64,000 bases of DNA from Eurosta solidaginis (Eukaryota > Arthropoda > Insecta > Diptera > Tephritidae). Positions 20,645 through 31,784 of this stretch are shown here, piece by piece (position 1 is the first letter of the stretch; each line of letters opens with the position of its first letter). Where the stretch lies: assembly GCF_040869045.1 (NCBI RefSeq), contig NC_090319.1, positions 344,824,302-344,888,301 on the forward strand, read 5' to 3'. The notes under the pieces were generated by a model. That model was given only the letters and a program-made list of their open reading frames with translations. It did not search any database and was not told the DNA's origin. Both the position numbers and the translations under genes were made by a program.

Positions 20645-23600
20645 TCATTGCGGGCGAATGTCCGACGCGTGAAAGCGACCTATCAATTTCCCGTTTAGGT
20701 CCTCGAGATCATACAATGCGTTACCTATTTTTCGAAGCACGCGACACTTCAGGTATTTGGGTAGGAATTTGGCATTAATGCCCTGTTTAAAATTACTTAA
20801 GGCAAAGTTTCTCCGGAAAACTTCCTGACCTTCCTTATAGTTGACGTGTCTAGAGCGCTTGTTATAGGTGGTTACTCCCCTATCTTTGGCCTGATCTAAA
20901 TTTCTGCGGATCTGCTCACGAATATTAGTCAACTTGTCAGCTCGGCTTACTACCGTAACCTGGTCTTCTCGAAGGCTGCCGAGTTTCCCTAAAATGTTGT
21001 ACGTTGAGGCATGTTGGACCATGTTTTGGCCATATAATGCAAAGTACGGAGAACACTGAATCGCTGTATGAAAATCACTTCTCAAAACTGATAAAATTTC
21101 GGGTATATGCTTATCCCAATTAGTGTGGTCAGGTTTATCCTTCAGGAAAATCCTAATCTTAGAAACAATTTCTCTGTTGACGCGTTCGGATGCGTTCGCT
21201 TGGGGAGAATATAGCCCCGTCCTCACGTGCGTCACCCCGGAGTTTGCAAAAAATTGGTTCATTTCCTTCGAGATGAACTGTTTACCATTGTCACTGTGAA
21301 TAAACTCAGGGACCCCTACAGCCGGAAAAATTTCTGAAGCGAAGTAATTTATAACGTTTACAGTGGTGGCTCTCTGCATGGGCTTTAGCCAAACGTATTT
21401 TGAAAAATGGTCTAGTACTATGAAAAGAAATTGATTTCGCCGCTTAGATCTCGGATACGGCCCTAGAAAGTCGCAATACAACCGCTGAAATGGCCTTTCG
21501 GATTCAAAGGTACTCCCTATAGGTGGTCTCGACTGCTGATTGGTGGGTTTTACCGTTTTGCAGGTGTCACAACGCTGGACGTAGTCCCTGACGTCCTTAG
21601 TCTGCTGCGGCCAGAAGTACTTCTGCCTAACACGTTCTAAGGTTTTCAGCCATCCGCCATGGTAACTCCGGTTAGCGTCATGTGCTAATCTCACTGCTTC
21701 CTCAGTCAACCCTTTTGGCAACCATAAACGCCACAGCGAGTCTTCTTCCCCTTCTATCCCCTTACGAAACTTAACTCTTTTGAAAATTACACCGTCCACC
21801 ACTCGTAAATCCGGAAGTGATTCCTCGTTTTCGGTGACGGTCCGAATTAAGTCTAAATACTCATTGCTGGTAAATTCGGGAGAGACTAAGTCTATTTCTC
21901 CGGGTGTGGTAGTGAAAGTTAACTCGTCAACGTCAAAACGCGACAGCGCGTCTGGTACTACATTCAGGGTGCCCTTACGATGTTCCATTCTAAAATCGTA
22001 TCTTTGCAGTAAGAGTGACCATCTCGCCAACCTCCCGCTCAAGTCTTTTTGTGTCATCAACCACTTGAGACTGGAGTGGTCCGTAACAATCCGAAAAGGT
22101 AATCCTTCGACATAGGGTCGGAAACGCTTCACGCTAATTATGGCTGCAAGACATTCCAGCTCGGTTACTGTGTAATTGCGTTGAGCATTATTCAGCTTTT
22201 TCGACACGAATGCGATTGGATGCTCAGCGCCATCATCATCGACCTGAAACAATACTCCGCCAACACCTATTTTGGAAGCGTCACATTGTATCACGAATTC
22301 CCTTGAAAAGTCTGGTTGGGCCAAGACAGGCGCCGAACTCAAGGCTACTTTTAGTTTTTCGAACGCCTCTATAGCTTCAGGAGTGAGTTTAAACGGGCCT
22401 GCTGACTTGCGGAGACAGTCGGTCAAGGGACCTGCCAAGTCCGCAAAACTGGTAATAAATGCTCGGTACCAATTCGCCATGCCCACAAACCTACGCACTT
22501 GCCGAGGGGATTTAGGGATCGGGAAGTTTTGTATTGCTTCTACTTTTCCCGGATCCACCTTCAGACACCCGCTGCCTATCAAATACCCTAAGTAGCGTAT
22601 TTCTTTCTGACAAAATTTACTTTTTTCCACATTTATTGTCAGACCTGCATCTCTCAAACAGTTCGCCACTTCTGCTAGCAATTTTAGATGATCCTCAAAA
22701 TTAGTGCTACATACCATCAGATCGTCCAGGTAGACAAAGACGTTCTCTCGCAGACGCGAAGGGATCGCCTTGTCCATCAGCCTACTCATAGTCTGCGGTC
22801 CATTGCACAGACCAAATGGCATCATCTTGAAGTGGTACAGAGGCCTCCCCGGAACTGCGAATGCTGTTTTTTCCTTCGAGGACTCTGTCAATTTGATCTG
22901 GAAGAACGCGTCTTTCAGATCAATGCCACTAATAAAATGCGTATCTTTCAGTCTGCTCAATAAGCCGTTGATATGAGGCAGGGGGTACGAATCCTTCTTA
23001 GTCACCGCGTTGACCTTTCTCGAATCTATACACAGCCTGACTTTGCCTGGTTTCCGGACCAGTACTACAGGACTACACCACGGGGAGTTGGATTCTTCTA
23101 TAACTCCTAACTGTAGTAACCTGTCTAGTTCTCTAAAAGCTTCGGCTTGCCTCGGCGGCGAAAGAGGAAAATGCTTGCTTTTTATAGGCACAGCATCACC
23201 GGTGTCGATGTGATGCTCCACTAATTTAGTTTGCCCTAGGCCTAACTTCTCGTACGAAGGAAACGTCTCGATGACTTTTCGCAATTCTGATTTCTGTTTT
23301 GGTGACAATTCATGGAGGTTAAGTTCCTCTTCCTTTTCAAGCCTAGTCTCTAAACACTCTACGCTCGGGAATATTTCGGGAGCCAACGCAAATGCTCTCC
23401 AAAAATCTACCCCGAAGTATGCTTCTTGGAGCAATGAGGGAACAAGGTAAAAACGAATAATCTTTGTGATATTTTTAAAAGTGACCGGTAGGGATACTGA
23501 GCCTAAAATTTTTTGCTTGTTGCCGCCCGCGGTATATACGAACGCATGTAAGGGCTGATATTCGAAGCCGCTATCCTCTAGGAATTCTACTCCATTTTTC

Positions 23601-23911
23601 CCTAAGATGGAGACGTTGGCTCCCGAGTCTAACAACCCTACAAGAAAACTATTTTTAATTCTAGCCTTTACTAAAGGCCTTTCGTCCTCTGTAAGCGTTA
23701 ACGTGGTGGCTTGCAGCAGTCTACGCTCCTGTACTCTCCGGTGGTATCTCTTCCTACACTTCAAAATATTGTCCGATACCGGATATTGGTCAAAAATGGT
23801 ATGTCTCATTTGTTCATACCTATCCTCCCTTTCTTTTAGGGTTGGGAAAAGTTGCGTTTGGCACGCGACATCCCTATGATGGCGTCGCAGGATTTTGATT
23901 TGCTCGCCCAT
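20645..23911 (-). CDS. pol: Pol polyprotein: protease, RT, RNase H, integrase
   Basis: 1,088 codons from the first ATG; the open frame really begins further upstream in the -1 overlap with gag. Aspartic protease LLDSGAN at about 93-99. RT with LCIDSRKVN (293-301), SGIDLKDAFFQI (328-339), MMPFGLCNGPQ (363-373) and the catalytic YLDD (394-397). RNase H with CDASKIGVGG from 543, Glu in TELECLA (585) and Asp in TDHSSL (611). Integrase with the HHCC zinc finger (H744, H751, C781, C784) and D814, D874, E909 with D-35-E spacing. All catalytic residues are present and there is no internal stop, so the protein looks functional. The C-terminus (to ASDIRPQ) has a GPY/F-like basic tail and no obvious chromodomain. 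Confidence 0.95.
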   Translation of the reverse strand: MGEQIKILRRHHRDVACQTQLFPTLKEREDRYEQMRHTIFDQYPVSDNILKCRKRYHRRVQERRLLQATTLTLTEDERPLVKARIKNSFLVGLLDSGANVSILGKNGVEFLEDSGFEYQPLHAFVYTAGGNKQKILGSVSLPVTFKNITKIIRFYLVPSLLQEAYFGVDFWRAFALAPEIFPSVECLETRLEKEEELNLHELSPKQKSELRKVIETFPSYEKLGLGQTKLVEHHIDTGDAVPIKSKHFPLSPPRQAEAFRELDRLLQLGVIEESNSPWCSPVVLVRKPGKVRLCIDSRKVNAVTKKDSYPLPHINGLLSRLKDTHFISGIDLKDAFFQIKLTESSKEKTAFAVPGRPLYHFKMMPFGLCNGPQTMSRLMDKAIPSRLRENVFVYLDDLMVCSTNFEDHLKLLAEVANCLRDAGLTINVEKSKFCQKEIRYLGYLIGSGCLKVDPGKVEAIQNFPIPKSPRQVRRFVGMANWYRAFITSFADLAGPLTDCLRKSAGPFKLTPEAIEAFEKLKVALSSAPVLAQPDFSREFVIQCDASKIGVGGVLFQVDDDGAEHPIAFVSKKLNNAQRNYTVTELECLAAIISVKRFRPYVEGLPFRIVTDHSSLKWLMTQKDLSGRLARWSLLLQRYDFRMEHRKGTLNVVPDALSRFDVDELTFTTTPGEIDLVSPEFTSNEYLDLIRTVTENEESLPDLRVVDGVIFKRVKFRKGIEGEEDSLWRLWLPKGLTEEAVRLAHDANRSYHGGWLKTLERVRQKYFWPQQTKDVRDYVQRCDTCKTVKPTNQQSRPPIGSTFESERPFQRLYCDFLGPYPRSKRRNQFLFIVLDHFSKYVWLKPMQRATTVNVINYFASEIFPAVGVPEFIHSDNGKQFISKEMNQFFANSGVTHVRTGLYSPQANASERVNREIVSKIRIFLKDKPDHTNWDKHIPEILSVLRSDFHTAIQCSPYFALYGQNMVQHASTYNILGKLGSLREDQVTVVSRADKLTNIREQIRRNLDQAKDRGVTTYNKRSRHVNYKEGQEVFRRNFALSNFKQGINAKFLPKYLKCRVLRKIGNALYDLEDLNGKLIGRFHASDIRPQ

Positions 23912-24105
23912 CGTGAAAGAGGACGTTCGACTCTCGGATTCAGAACTATTCGAATCGTCAGTACTATCGGGGAAGGTTATTATTACAGTCGAGGGTTCTT
24001 CTGCCAGGGTACTACTGCACCTCGGAAGCTCACCACCTCCATGCAGAGATTCGCCCTCTGGTTCAGCGCACGGGACGACGCCTCGAGCACTGGCTGATGT
24101 GGGAG

Positions 24106-25569
24106 CTATGAAGCCGAACGAGGTTCCCCCATCTTCTCGCTCGGGTACTGGTTTCCCTGCCTGCGATGGTCCCTAGGGCATTTAGGAGTGAATACACCCT
24201 TATACCCACATTTAAAACAAAAAGGACTTTTTATGGGTTCCTCGCAATATATATAGGAGTGCCCCATTCCCTGGCAATTCCAGCACTGGATTCCTGAGTA
24301 GTCCGGTCTTCTGCTGCGTCTATATTCCAGCGCCTCTATCTGGGGATCTATCTCGCCGTCCTCGCCTTCCATCTTCATGTCCGGGGTTGTCACGCGTGCC
24401 TCGCTTACATGCCGTCCTGAGTAATTGGCTCCCAGCAGCTTGCTCTCTTTCAGCACTTGTTCACCTCGGCGTGCTACATCGCGCAGATCATGGAGGTTCC
24501 TTACGTCCGCATTAAAAAGCATTAGCTTAAGGCTACTGTTGACGTTCCTTTTTATTATGTCAATCAGTAGAAGCTCTGACATCGGCTCCCTTAAGCGCGC
24601 GTTCAAGGAGATTATGTCCGCGTGAAACACGTCATAACACTCACTTGCCTTTTGCTTGCGCATGGAGATCTCCATCATGATCTCGTGGTCCGTTTTCAAG
24701 GTGCCAAACTCTCTTTTTAAGGAGTAGCACAAAAAGGCATATGTCGCATTTGGGTTTTGTTTTGTGAACAGCCAGTACCATTCTTCGGCTCGTCCCGAAA
24801 GGAATAAGTGGAAACTGGCCATTATTTGTTCGTCAGGGCATTGTGTGCGCTCACACAAGGTGTTTAATTTGAAGAGGAAATCGCTTACACTCCCAGTGCC
24901 GTCGAATGCGATTTTCCACTCCTGCGGTTTTACTGTTATGCTGCTTGGAGTCGGGTACATTGGCGGTACTACCGATGGCAATGGGTTACGGTCCATCCTG
25001 CTTGCGTTCCTGTGTTGCTGGTGTGCTTGCTGCGTGGATTCGAGAGCGGCGTTGAGCTGGGCCATGTTGGCTCTAATTGAGCCCATCTCTCTCCGCATTT
25101 CCTCCTGCGAAGCCTGGAACAGTTGGTGTAGCACGTCCACCCACGAGCCTCCACGAGTGGCTTCGTCCTGCATTCCTGGGAGGTTCGCCTGATCGCTGGT
25201 AGCGTCCCCAAAATTTCCAACCTCTTGATTTGGTGGTAAGGCACCCGCTCCATCTGGTGCATAGTTCGACACATTGGTCATTATCCCCGAGATGTTGTGT
25301 GTGTTTAGCAGCGATGCATTTAAATTGCTGGTGCTTACAGGTATGTCCAGTTTGTCGCGGTCGTCGTTCGGGCCCGAGCCTATATGAGTCCCCGCGGGAT
25401 TTCCGTAGGATCCTCCTACTGGGGTATGCACCACCAAAGGACGCCTTGCTTTCGAAAAAGCCCCCCTATTAGCACCGCCCCGGTTTTGGTTTCCCCGGAA
25501 CCCTCCCGCACTCCCGAACGGAGTATTTCGCCCCGGTTGGCCGAACGATTGCTCGCGTGACATAATCAA
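24106..25569 (-). CDS. gag: Gag polyprotein of the gypsy element
   Basis: About 487 codons on the minus strand. The N-terminus is Gly/Arg/Asn rich, followed by a central capsid-like region (WKIAFDGTGSVSDFLFKLN near residue 220, FLSGRAEEWYWLF near 260) and a C-terminal nucleocapsid. The first zinc knuckle is CWNCQGMGHSYIYC (CX2CX4HX4C). A second, CFKCGYKGVFTPKC, lacks the usual His. The protein forms the particle and binds RNA. The start is at 25569, or a second ATG two codons on (MIMSREQ). The frame ends at a TAG that overlaps the pol frame, and the -1 slip site lies about 45 nt before it. Confidence 0.9.
   Translation of the reverse strand: MIMSREQSFGQPGRNTPFGSAGGFRGNQNRGGANRGAFSKARRPLVVHTPVGGSYGNPAGTHIGSGPNDDRDKLDIPVSTSNLNASLLNTHNISGIMTNVSNYAPDGAGALPPNQEVGNFGDATSDQANLPGMQDEATRGGSWVDVLHQLFQASQEEMRREMGSIRANMAQLNAALESTQQAHQQHRNASRMDRNPLPSVVPPMYPTPSSITVKPQEWKIAFDGTGSVSDFLFKLNTLCERTQCPDEQIMASFHLFLSGRAEEWYWLFTKQNPNATYAFLCYSLKREFGTLKTDHEIMMEISMRKQKASECYDVFHADIISLNARLREPMSELLLIDIIKRNVNSSLKLMLFNADVRNLHDLRDVARRGEQVLKESKLLGANYSGRHVSEARVTTPDMKMEGEDGEIDPQIEALEYRRSRRPDYSGIQCWNCQGMGHSYIYCEEPIKSPFCFKCGYKGVFTPKCPRDHRRQGNQYPSEKMGEPRSAS
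24151..24157 (-). promoter_or_regulatory. Putative -1 ribosomal frameshift heptamer
   Basis: In gag frame the minus strand reads CAG GGA AAC, giving G GGA AAC, a classic X XXY YYZ slippery heptamer. The pol frame is -1 relative to gag and opens just upstream, after an in-frame TAG at about 24172-24174. It stays open past the gag stop, so the heptamer sits inside the roughly 65-nt overlap. Confidence 0.7.
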
Positions 25570-26595
25570 AAATAATTATATAAAAAAAAATGTAGCTCGT
25601 TACGTAGTAGTTAGAAAAAACTTTTGCCGCGTAGCGCAGTTAGGGGTCAACAAAAAAAAATCAGAATTCCCCCTTTTACCTTATATTTTAGGCGATGCCT
25701 TGAGAAAAAAAATGTGCATATAAAAATTACGCGAGGAGTTGAGAAAACTTGGTAGCAATTGTAATGGGAACGCTGACATCCCATTCCCAGAAGGCACCTG
25801 GGCTACAGGTCGAGAAAAAATTTACTACAAACACATTCATACTTGGCCCTAGTGCTCCCAACCGCAGTGCGAGGGGGTCTTAAGGTCCCCCTACGAGACT
25901 GGTCTGAGGCCACTAGGGTCACTCCAGGCACACACGGGTTGGTCTCAACACGCCCAGCCGCAACGCAGGGGCAGTCTCCAGGGGCTTGCCCCTGGGACTG
26001 GTTGGGGGTGTTGAGGCCTCCCGTTCATTTTTACTGGGCACCCCTCCTGCCTCCGCCGCAATGGGTGGAGCGGTTTCGGAACCGCTCCCCCAGTCCGGTG
26101 GGACAGGAAGGAGTGCCACTCTGAATCCCAGCTCAACCCATCACCATCCAGGTGGTATTCCAAGCTACCACCTGGGACGTGGGATGAGCTGGGGTCCTCA
26201 CTACATGCGCACACACATTCACCCTGGACAACACAAATTCGGCTAATAAACAAAAAAAAACTACTTTACAAAAAAAAATTAAACCCAATTAGCGGACAAA
26301 ATTATTCCATAGCCGACTAACGGACAACATTCCGGGAAAATAAAAACCCCACTTACAAAAAAAATCAAGTGCGTTTAGCACTGCCTCATCGGGTGGAAAA
26401 AAAAAATCCGGAGACTTGACGTAAAGTCCGTGGCTCCTTCGGCCACTGCCCCCGATGACCAGCCCGGACAACCTGATCCGTCTAACCATCCCACCGCAAC
26501 GTAGGTGGCAGCTGCTGTGGCTGCTCACTCGGACTGGTGGGATGGTCAACTTCACAGGTTGACCCGACTGACCCTCGCGGTCAGCGCTTCAGGCG
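25570..26595 (-). other. Leader between primer site and gag
   Basis: About 1 kb of non-coding sequence in element orientation, with GC-rich blocks (25850-26230) and A-rich runs. It likely contains the packaging signal. No gene is seen. Confidence 0.5.
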
Positions 26596-26610
26596 CCACG
26601 TTGGGCGCCA
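26596..26610 (-). promoter_or_regulatory. Primer-binding site, tRNA-Lys type
   Basis: On the minus strand, two bases after the 5' LTR, the sequence is TGGCGCCCAACGTGG. It starts with the TGG that pairs with tRNA CCA and matches the classic tRNA-Lys(1,2) primer site for 15 bases. It primes minus-strand DNA synthesis. Confidence 0.85.
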
Positions 26611-26612
26611 TC

Positions 26613-29286
26613 TGTTATGGATACGCATTTACAAGGGAGCAGTAAGGAAGGCGGTCGGCATGATGTGTTGGTGCACAGTGGCTAGTCATTGTCGGCTGGG
26701 GCGGGTCCTTGCCAACCTTACTGTTCCTGCGCCATAAGCAGAAAAAAGTTCCTATCATGCCTATCAAACTAGCAGCTGTCAAAATCAAAATAAACTGACA
26801 GAAGCGCAGAGACCGACTCAAAACGCTTATAAATTCAAATCAAAACGACATCCGGTCGAACCGGATGCCACGGACAACCCGTTAACATTCCAAAATTTAA
26901 AAATTCAAAAATTCAAAAAAAATTACCGCAAAAAAATTTACCGAACCGGACATGGCCGGTTACCAACGCTGAAAATCGAAAATAAAAAAAAAGCTGAAAA
27001 TTAAAATACAACAAAAGGGCCGAATATAACTTGGGGGCGCCGCGGGTGTTGTTGCGACGCCCGGTGCATTTATCCCACCCTCAAATAACCATGGCCACCG
27101 ACGCACCTAATCTTTCGGTGGCCCCTTACCTGTATACCTTAGGTGCCCTCTAAAAGAAAGGAGACCTCAGCATTCCCATTTACAATTTAGATTTATTGAC
27201 AGTTCATACTAATTAATAACTTATGCATTAAATTTTTAGGATTCTATCGAGAATTTCTAAGTTTCACATGTGATGCTAGAGTTTACGTTTATTCCGAATT
27301 ACATTTACATCGCATACAATTATTCGGATTCAACTCCTTATATGTCTTACAGCCTAGTGGTTTCGTATATAGTGTAGAAAATGTTTTGAATGTACTAAAT
27401 ATCTTTTGGTTTTTAATTACTAGTGCAATTACATTAAATTCATTTTTATGTATTTCATTTAGTTTGGGGAATTCTTCCTCTTCTTCCTTTTTTTTTTTTT
27501 GTGCAAGGGTTCATTCGCGACGTTATTTGAAAATACAAAAAAAACGTCTGAAACGAGTTTATTGTTCCGGGTTCAAAAGGACATCGCTCCCCAACCCCTG
27601 TTGCATCTAGGTTATAATTCTCGCAGAAAGGCCTATGTCGCTAATGTGTAATGCATTACCCATTTACATGGCTTTCGCAGGTAAGTATAAAAAAAATTTA
27701 TGGTTCCGAGTGACACATTCAAATATGTAAGGTATTATATATATACTAGTGACACTATTCTGTAACTCGACTGGAATAAAATTATCTGCAGAACTCACAC
27801 TTTCATAATTTTGGTTTTCTATTTCTTGACTGTATTGACCTTTCACAAGCTTTACAGAACAATGGTTCTTATTCGCAAGATTGCAGAACGGGTTTTACAT
27901 TGCACTTATCCGACGGGTCAACAGAGTTAAGAGCACCAAAGTGTCCGAATGCATATACCGTACGTTCGAATCGAGTTACAGAAAGGGGTCTTTAGGTTCA
28001 TTAAGCGTGCTTGGAATGAATTACAAAAATTTGAAACGATAATCTGTAAGTGACGAATTTTATCACTTCACATAGATACATAATACAATTTCACCGAGTT
28101 GGAACGGACTCACCCAGTTTCAAACGTTGTTGTTGTAGTTGGTGTTGGTACTGTTGTTGTTGCTGTTGCTGCTGCTGAACCTGCTGCTGCTAAGTGTGCG
28201 TATGTTGCTCAGATGTTGCTGGCTGGCGTTGATGAGGTGTGATTATCGTGCCATTAGGTAGAATGTTATAGGGCAATGCTTGACCATTGGACACCACCCA
28301 ATATTTGCTCAGCTCGTTTAGATGATGGTTTTGCGTTTGTTGTTGCAATTGTAATTGTTGCAATTGTTGTGTATCATTAATATGTTGCTGTGGTGAATGG
28401 CGCTGTGTTTGTTGATATGTCACTCTAGGAGTGGTACGTCTGGCGTCTTGGCATATGACGGTGCCGGGGTCACTGGATATGGTTGGTGCTATTGCAGTTG
28501 GTGTGGATGGAAATGACACCGCTAAGCCAACACCACTATTGCTAAGTTGAGGAACCGTGTATATTACGTGGCAATCGTTGGGAATATTCCAACATTCCCG
28601 CGCTCCTCGCATACGCGGAGAAGGCAACGCCGATGCCTTCCAATTACTATTTATTAGTATTCACGATGTTCGGGAATTTAGCACGTCCTGAGAGTAGGTT
28701 AAAACGGTCTCAACGTGGCCACCGGCTAGCTTACTTCGTTTTTAATTGAATTCACTCATTTCGGAGACAATTTTCGGGTTAAAACGTTAAAATGTAAACT
28801 TCCCGTATGTAGCTCCTTAGCCTTTCAAAATTTGGCTATGTATATAAGCACGGCTTTGAGGAATTCCGAAAATACGATGAACATATGTAGAGGAGTGTTT
28901 TACGATTGCTATAAACCGCCCAAATTTTGATGGTGAACTATCTGTATTTGAGAACGCGCTCGTCAGTTCCACCAACTATATGTGGATGCACTTAAGTATC
29001 CTGTAATTTTTCACTTGACCACTTTTTGGTCACGAGGGTTGTGTGCTCTACCGCTTCAGACCGCCAGCAAAAGGGAAAAAAAGTTTTTTCTTCCTCGGAA
29101 ACTCGTGGTGGTTTTTTTTCTTCCTTTTTTTTTCTTTTTTTTCCCGTCTTCTAGTGATGGCCGGTCTGTCTGTTCCCTTCTTTTTCGATATTTTTCATCG
29201 CAACCCTTTCCACATCGCTAGGTGTGTTCCCGTGAACACGCTCCCAAGTGGGTCGTAGCCGTAGACCGTAGCAGCAGACCGTAACA
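26613..29286 (-). repeat. 5' LTR of the gypsy element
   Basis: Same sequence as 17405-20078. In element orientation it carries the promoter. It borders the primer-binding site at 26596-26610 and the GTAC target duplication at 29287-29290. Confidence 0.95.
28190..28627 (-). CDS. Second copy of the LTR Gln-rich open frame (5' LTR)
   Basis: Same 145 codons as 18982-19419, inside the 5' LTR. Here it would lie ahead of gag and could be part of an early exon of the element's transcript if the downstream GTGAGT donor is used. Confidence 0.4.
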   Translation of the reverse strand: MPSPRMRGARECWNIPNDCHVIYTVPQLSNSGVGLAVSFPSTPTAIAPTISSDPGTVICQDARRTTPRVTYQQTQRHSPQQHINDTQQLQQLQLQQQTQNHHLNELSKYWVVSNGQALPYNILPNGTIITPHQRQPATSEQHTHT

Positions 29287-29290
29287 GTAC

Positions 29291-30070
29291 AAAGTTTTAT
29301 TTAACCATTAAATGCAACTCAGCTTGAAGTACTCTTACGTACCAAAAATGCAACTCTAAACCTGAGATTTGCATCAGGTGAGCGAGGCTGTTTGTAGTTT
29401 TGACGTTTATCGCTTAGTTGACACACTTGGTATAGGTACACTATGGTGCTGAATACAGATTTGGGTAACTGTTATACGTGTCAAATAAAATTGTTCGTTT
29501 TTATTCCAGATGTTGCTTATATTTCCCTTATTTTCTTTATAGATTGCGCATTGCGCATGTAAACAAAAGATCAGCTGTTTTTTATGGGCAATTTTTACGT
29601 CATTTTCCTTTAGTTCTTGTTTTTCTCTCTCCTTTCATTCGCTCAAGCAGTAAAGTGTGACGTTTTACGAAGCAATTTTGAACTCTGAATGCGCAATCTT
29701 TTGTTTGTGATTTGTGATCAGTGATAACAACCCTACAAGAATACGGACTATCATATGACTATCATCTGATTGTCAGCAATGTCAACCTAACGATCAGCGC
29801 CTCATACAAACTTTCTATTACGAACTTAAGGGGACTTGCGCAAATGTGATGTAAACAACCGTGTACGTGTGAGTTTTTGTCTCCTTCTTATACACCAAAT
29901 GGCCTACTGATTAAGTATATAGCCGTACTGCTCACTCTCATTCCTTTTCCTGGATCAGTGCTGACACTCTAACTATCAAAAAGTGTCATAAATGATAGTT
30001 TACTGTAGATATCAGGTTTGACTGTTATACAATCATAAATGACCATTGTTATATTCCGCCAAAAATGAAA
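29291..30070. other. Intergenic stretch
   Basis: AT-rich, no coding exon seen. Near-palindromic ATTGCGCATTGCGCATG occurs at about 29543-29559, and GAATGCGCAATCTTTTG near 29688. I see no further structure. Confidence 0.4.
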
Positions 30071-30071
30071 C

Positions 30072-31616
30072 AATGCTTTTTGCTTTTTATTTACTTTATT
30101 TCATTACGTTTTTAATTTTGTACATGATAAAAGCATACGTGTTTCTTATTTGTTTAAAATAAATAGTTTTATAAGAATTCGAGTTCAAAATGTTCAATTT
30201 AAATTCAGAAAATAACAAAACAACAGAAGAGCGCTTTCCTCATGCGGAAACACATTTAAAAATGAATCACCACTAACCACTATTATTTTTCGCGTATCAA
30301 TTTTTTGAGTGCGCCCCATACATTCCGCCAGCTTTTGGTATTTTTTAATATTATTTTCGAATTTTTTTCTTTTAGCATGGAGCTTTGAAATGCTCTCTTT
30401 TTAATTTTTTAAACTTATTTTTTATATGGTTTTCGTCGGTTGAAAATGGCAGAATTTAAAAAATAACAAAACAACCGTGATAATCATTTGATTGTCATAT
30501 GACAGTCAGTAGTGACAACATGATTAAATCGGATAATCTGTTCTCGCATACATAAAATTCCGTTGAGAATTATGTATCTGTCTCACATGCATTATGGTAT
30601 CTGCTGTATGTTCTTTTGTTCTGTACCAGGTGTCCAAAGCCTTCCCAGTTTCAGTCCTTTTTCAAGATTATAGGCTGTCGTTGGGAACATGCGGACATGC
30701 GTGAGCGAACAAAGGAACATACATAAATTTGAGTATCAATGTTTACGTCATCGCAGGATCAGCATTGTCAATTACAAGTGTGAGTGTATTAGTAAAACTA
30801 TCAGCGTTTCTTGTAGGGTAGTTAGCGTATGGCTATACCACGATAAACGATAAACGCTAACGATCGGGTTTCACACGCTAGCATTTATTTCATAATATGG
30901 TATAATATATTGCAAGCGTTTATCGTGTATCGTATGAGTTCATAATAGGGGTGAATGCTTTTTGCTTTTTATTTACTTTATTTCATTACGTTTTTAATTT
31001 TGTACGTGATATAAGCATACGTGTTTTTATTTGTTGAAAATAGTTTTATAAGAATTCGAGTTCAGAATGTTCAATTTAAATTCAGAAATTCATGCGGAAA
31101 CACATTTAAAAATGAATCACCACTAAACACTATTATTTTTCGGGTATCAAATTTTAGAGTGCGCACCATACATTCCGACAGCTTTTGAATGCTCTCTTTT
31201 TCATTTTTTAAACTTATTTTTATATGGTTTTCTTCGGTTGAAAATGGCGGAATTTAAAAAATAACAAAACAACCGTGATAATCATTTGATTGTCATATGA
31301 CAGTCAGTAGTGACAACATGATTAAATCGGATAAACTGTTCTCGCATACATAAAATTCCGTTGGAATTATATATCTGTCTCACATGCATAATGGTATCTG
31401 CTGTACGTTCTTTTGTTCTGTACCAGGTGTCCAAAGCTTTCCCAGTTTGAGTCCTTTTTCATGATTATAGGCTGTCGTTGGGAACATGTGAACATGCGTG
31501 AGCGAACAAAGGAACATACATAAATTTGAGTATCAATGTTTACGTCATCGCAGGATCAGCATTGTCAATTACAAGTGTGAGTGTTTAGTAAAACTATCAG
31601 CGTTTCTTGTAGGGAA
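30072..31616. repeat. Diverged direct duplication, about 880-bp period
   Basis: Copy A (30072-30828) and copy B (30954-31616) both run from ATGCTTTTTGCTTTTTATTT through CATGCGGAAACACATTT, TTGATTGTCATATGACAGTC and GTGTCCAAAGC to TATCAGCGTTTCTTGTAGGG. Copy B has lost about 90 bp in scattered deletions. Between them lies a segment with inverted GATAAACGCTAACGAT-like ends (30838-30945). Non-coding. Confidence 0.8.
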
Positions 31617-31784
31617 TAGCCGCATTTAGTAAACAAAACCGTTTAGTGATAATTTTTTGATCAGCACTTATGCCGAATTTACATAGAACGCTGTATTGCA
31701 TTCCTTCGCCTGGCAGATAAGTTTATTGCATGGCCGCATGTATATCTTGACCGAAGTAATTTTTGTTTATTTTTTTTAATGGTT

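Larger units (their letters stand above)
17405..29286 (-). mobile_element. Full-length Ty3/gypsy LTR retrotransposon, Osvaldo/Ulysses-like
   Basis: Complete 11,882-bp element in minus orientation, flanked by GTAC on both sides (17401-17404 and 29287-29290). Two 2,674-bp LTRs start with TG, end with CA and are exactly 9,208 bp apart with no length difference. Element order: 5' LTR 29286-26613, primer site, leader, gag 25563-24111, pol to 20645, 3' LTR 20078-17405. RT, RNase H and integrase come in the gypsy order. Very long LTRs and a tRNA-Lys primer site recall the Osvaldo/Ulysses group of Drosophila, but I assign that from memory. No third (env-like) frame is found between pol and the 3' LTR. 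Confidence 0.95.

Noticed and set aside
21780..25472. Many plus-strand open frames over gag and pol
   Set aside because: Shadows of the minus-strand gag and pol coding sequence.
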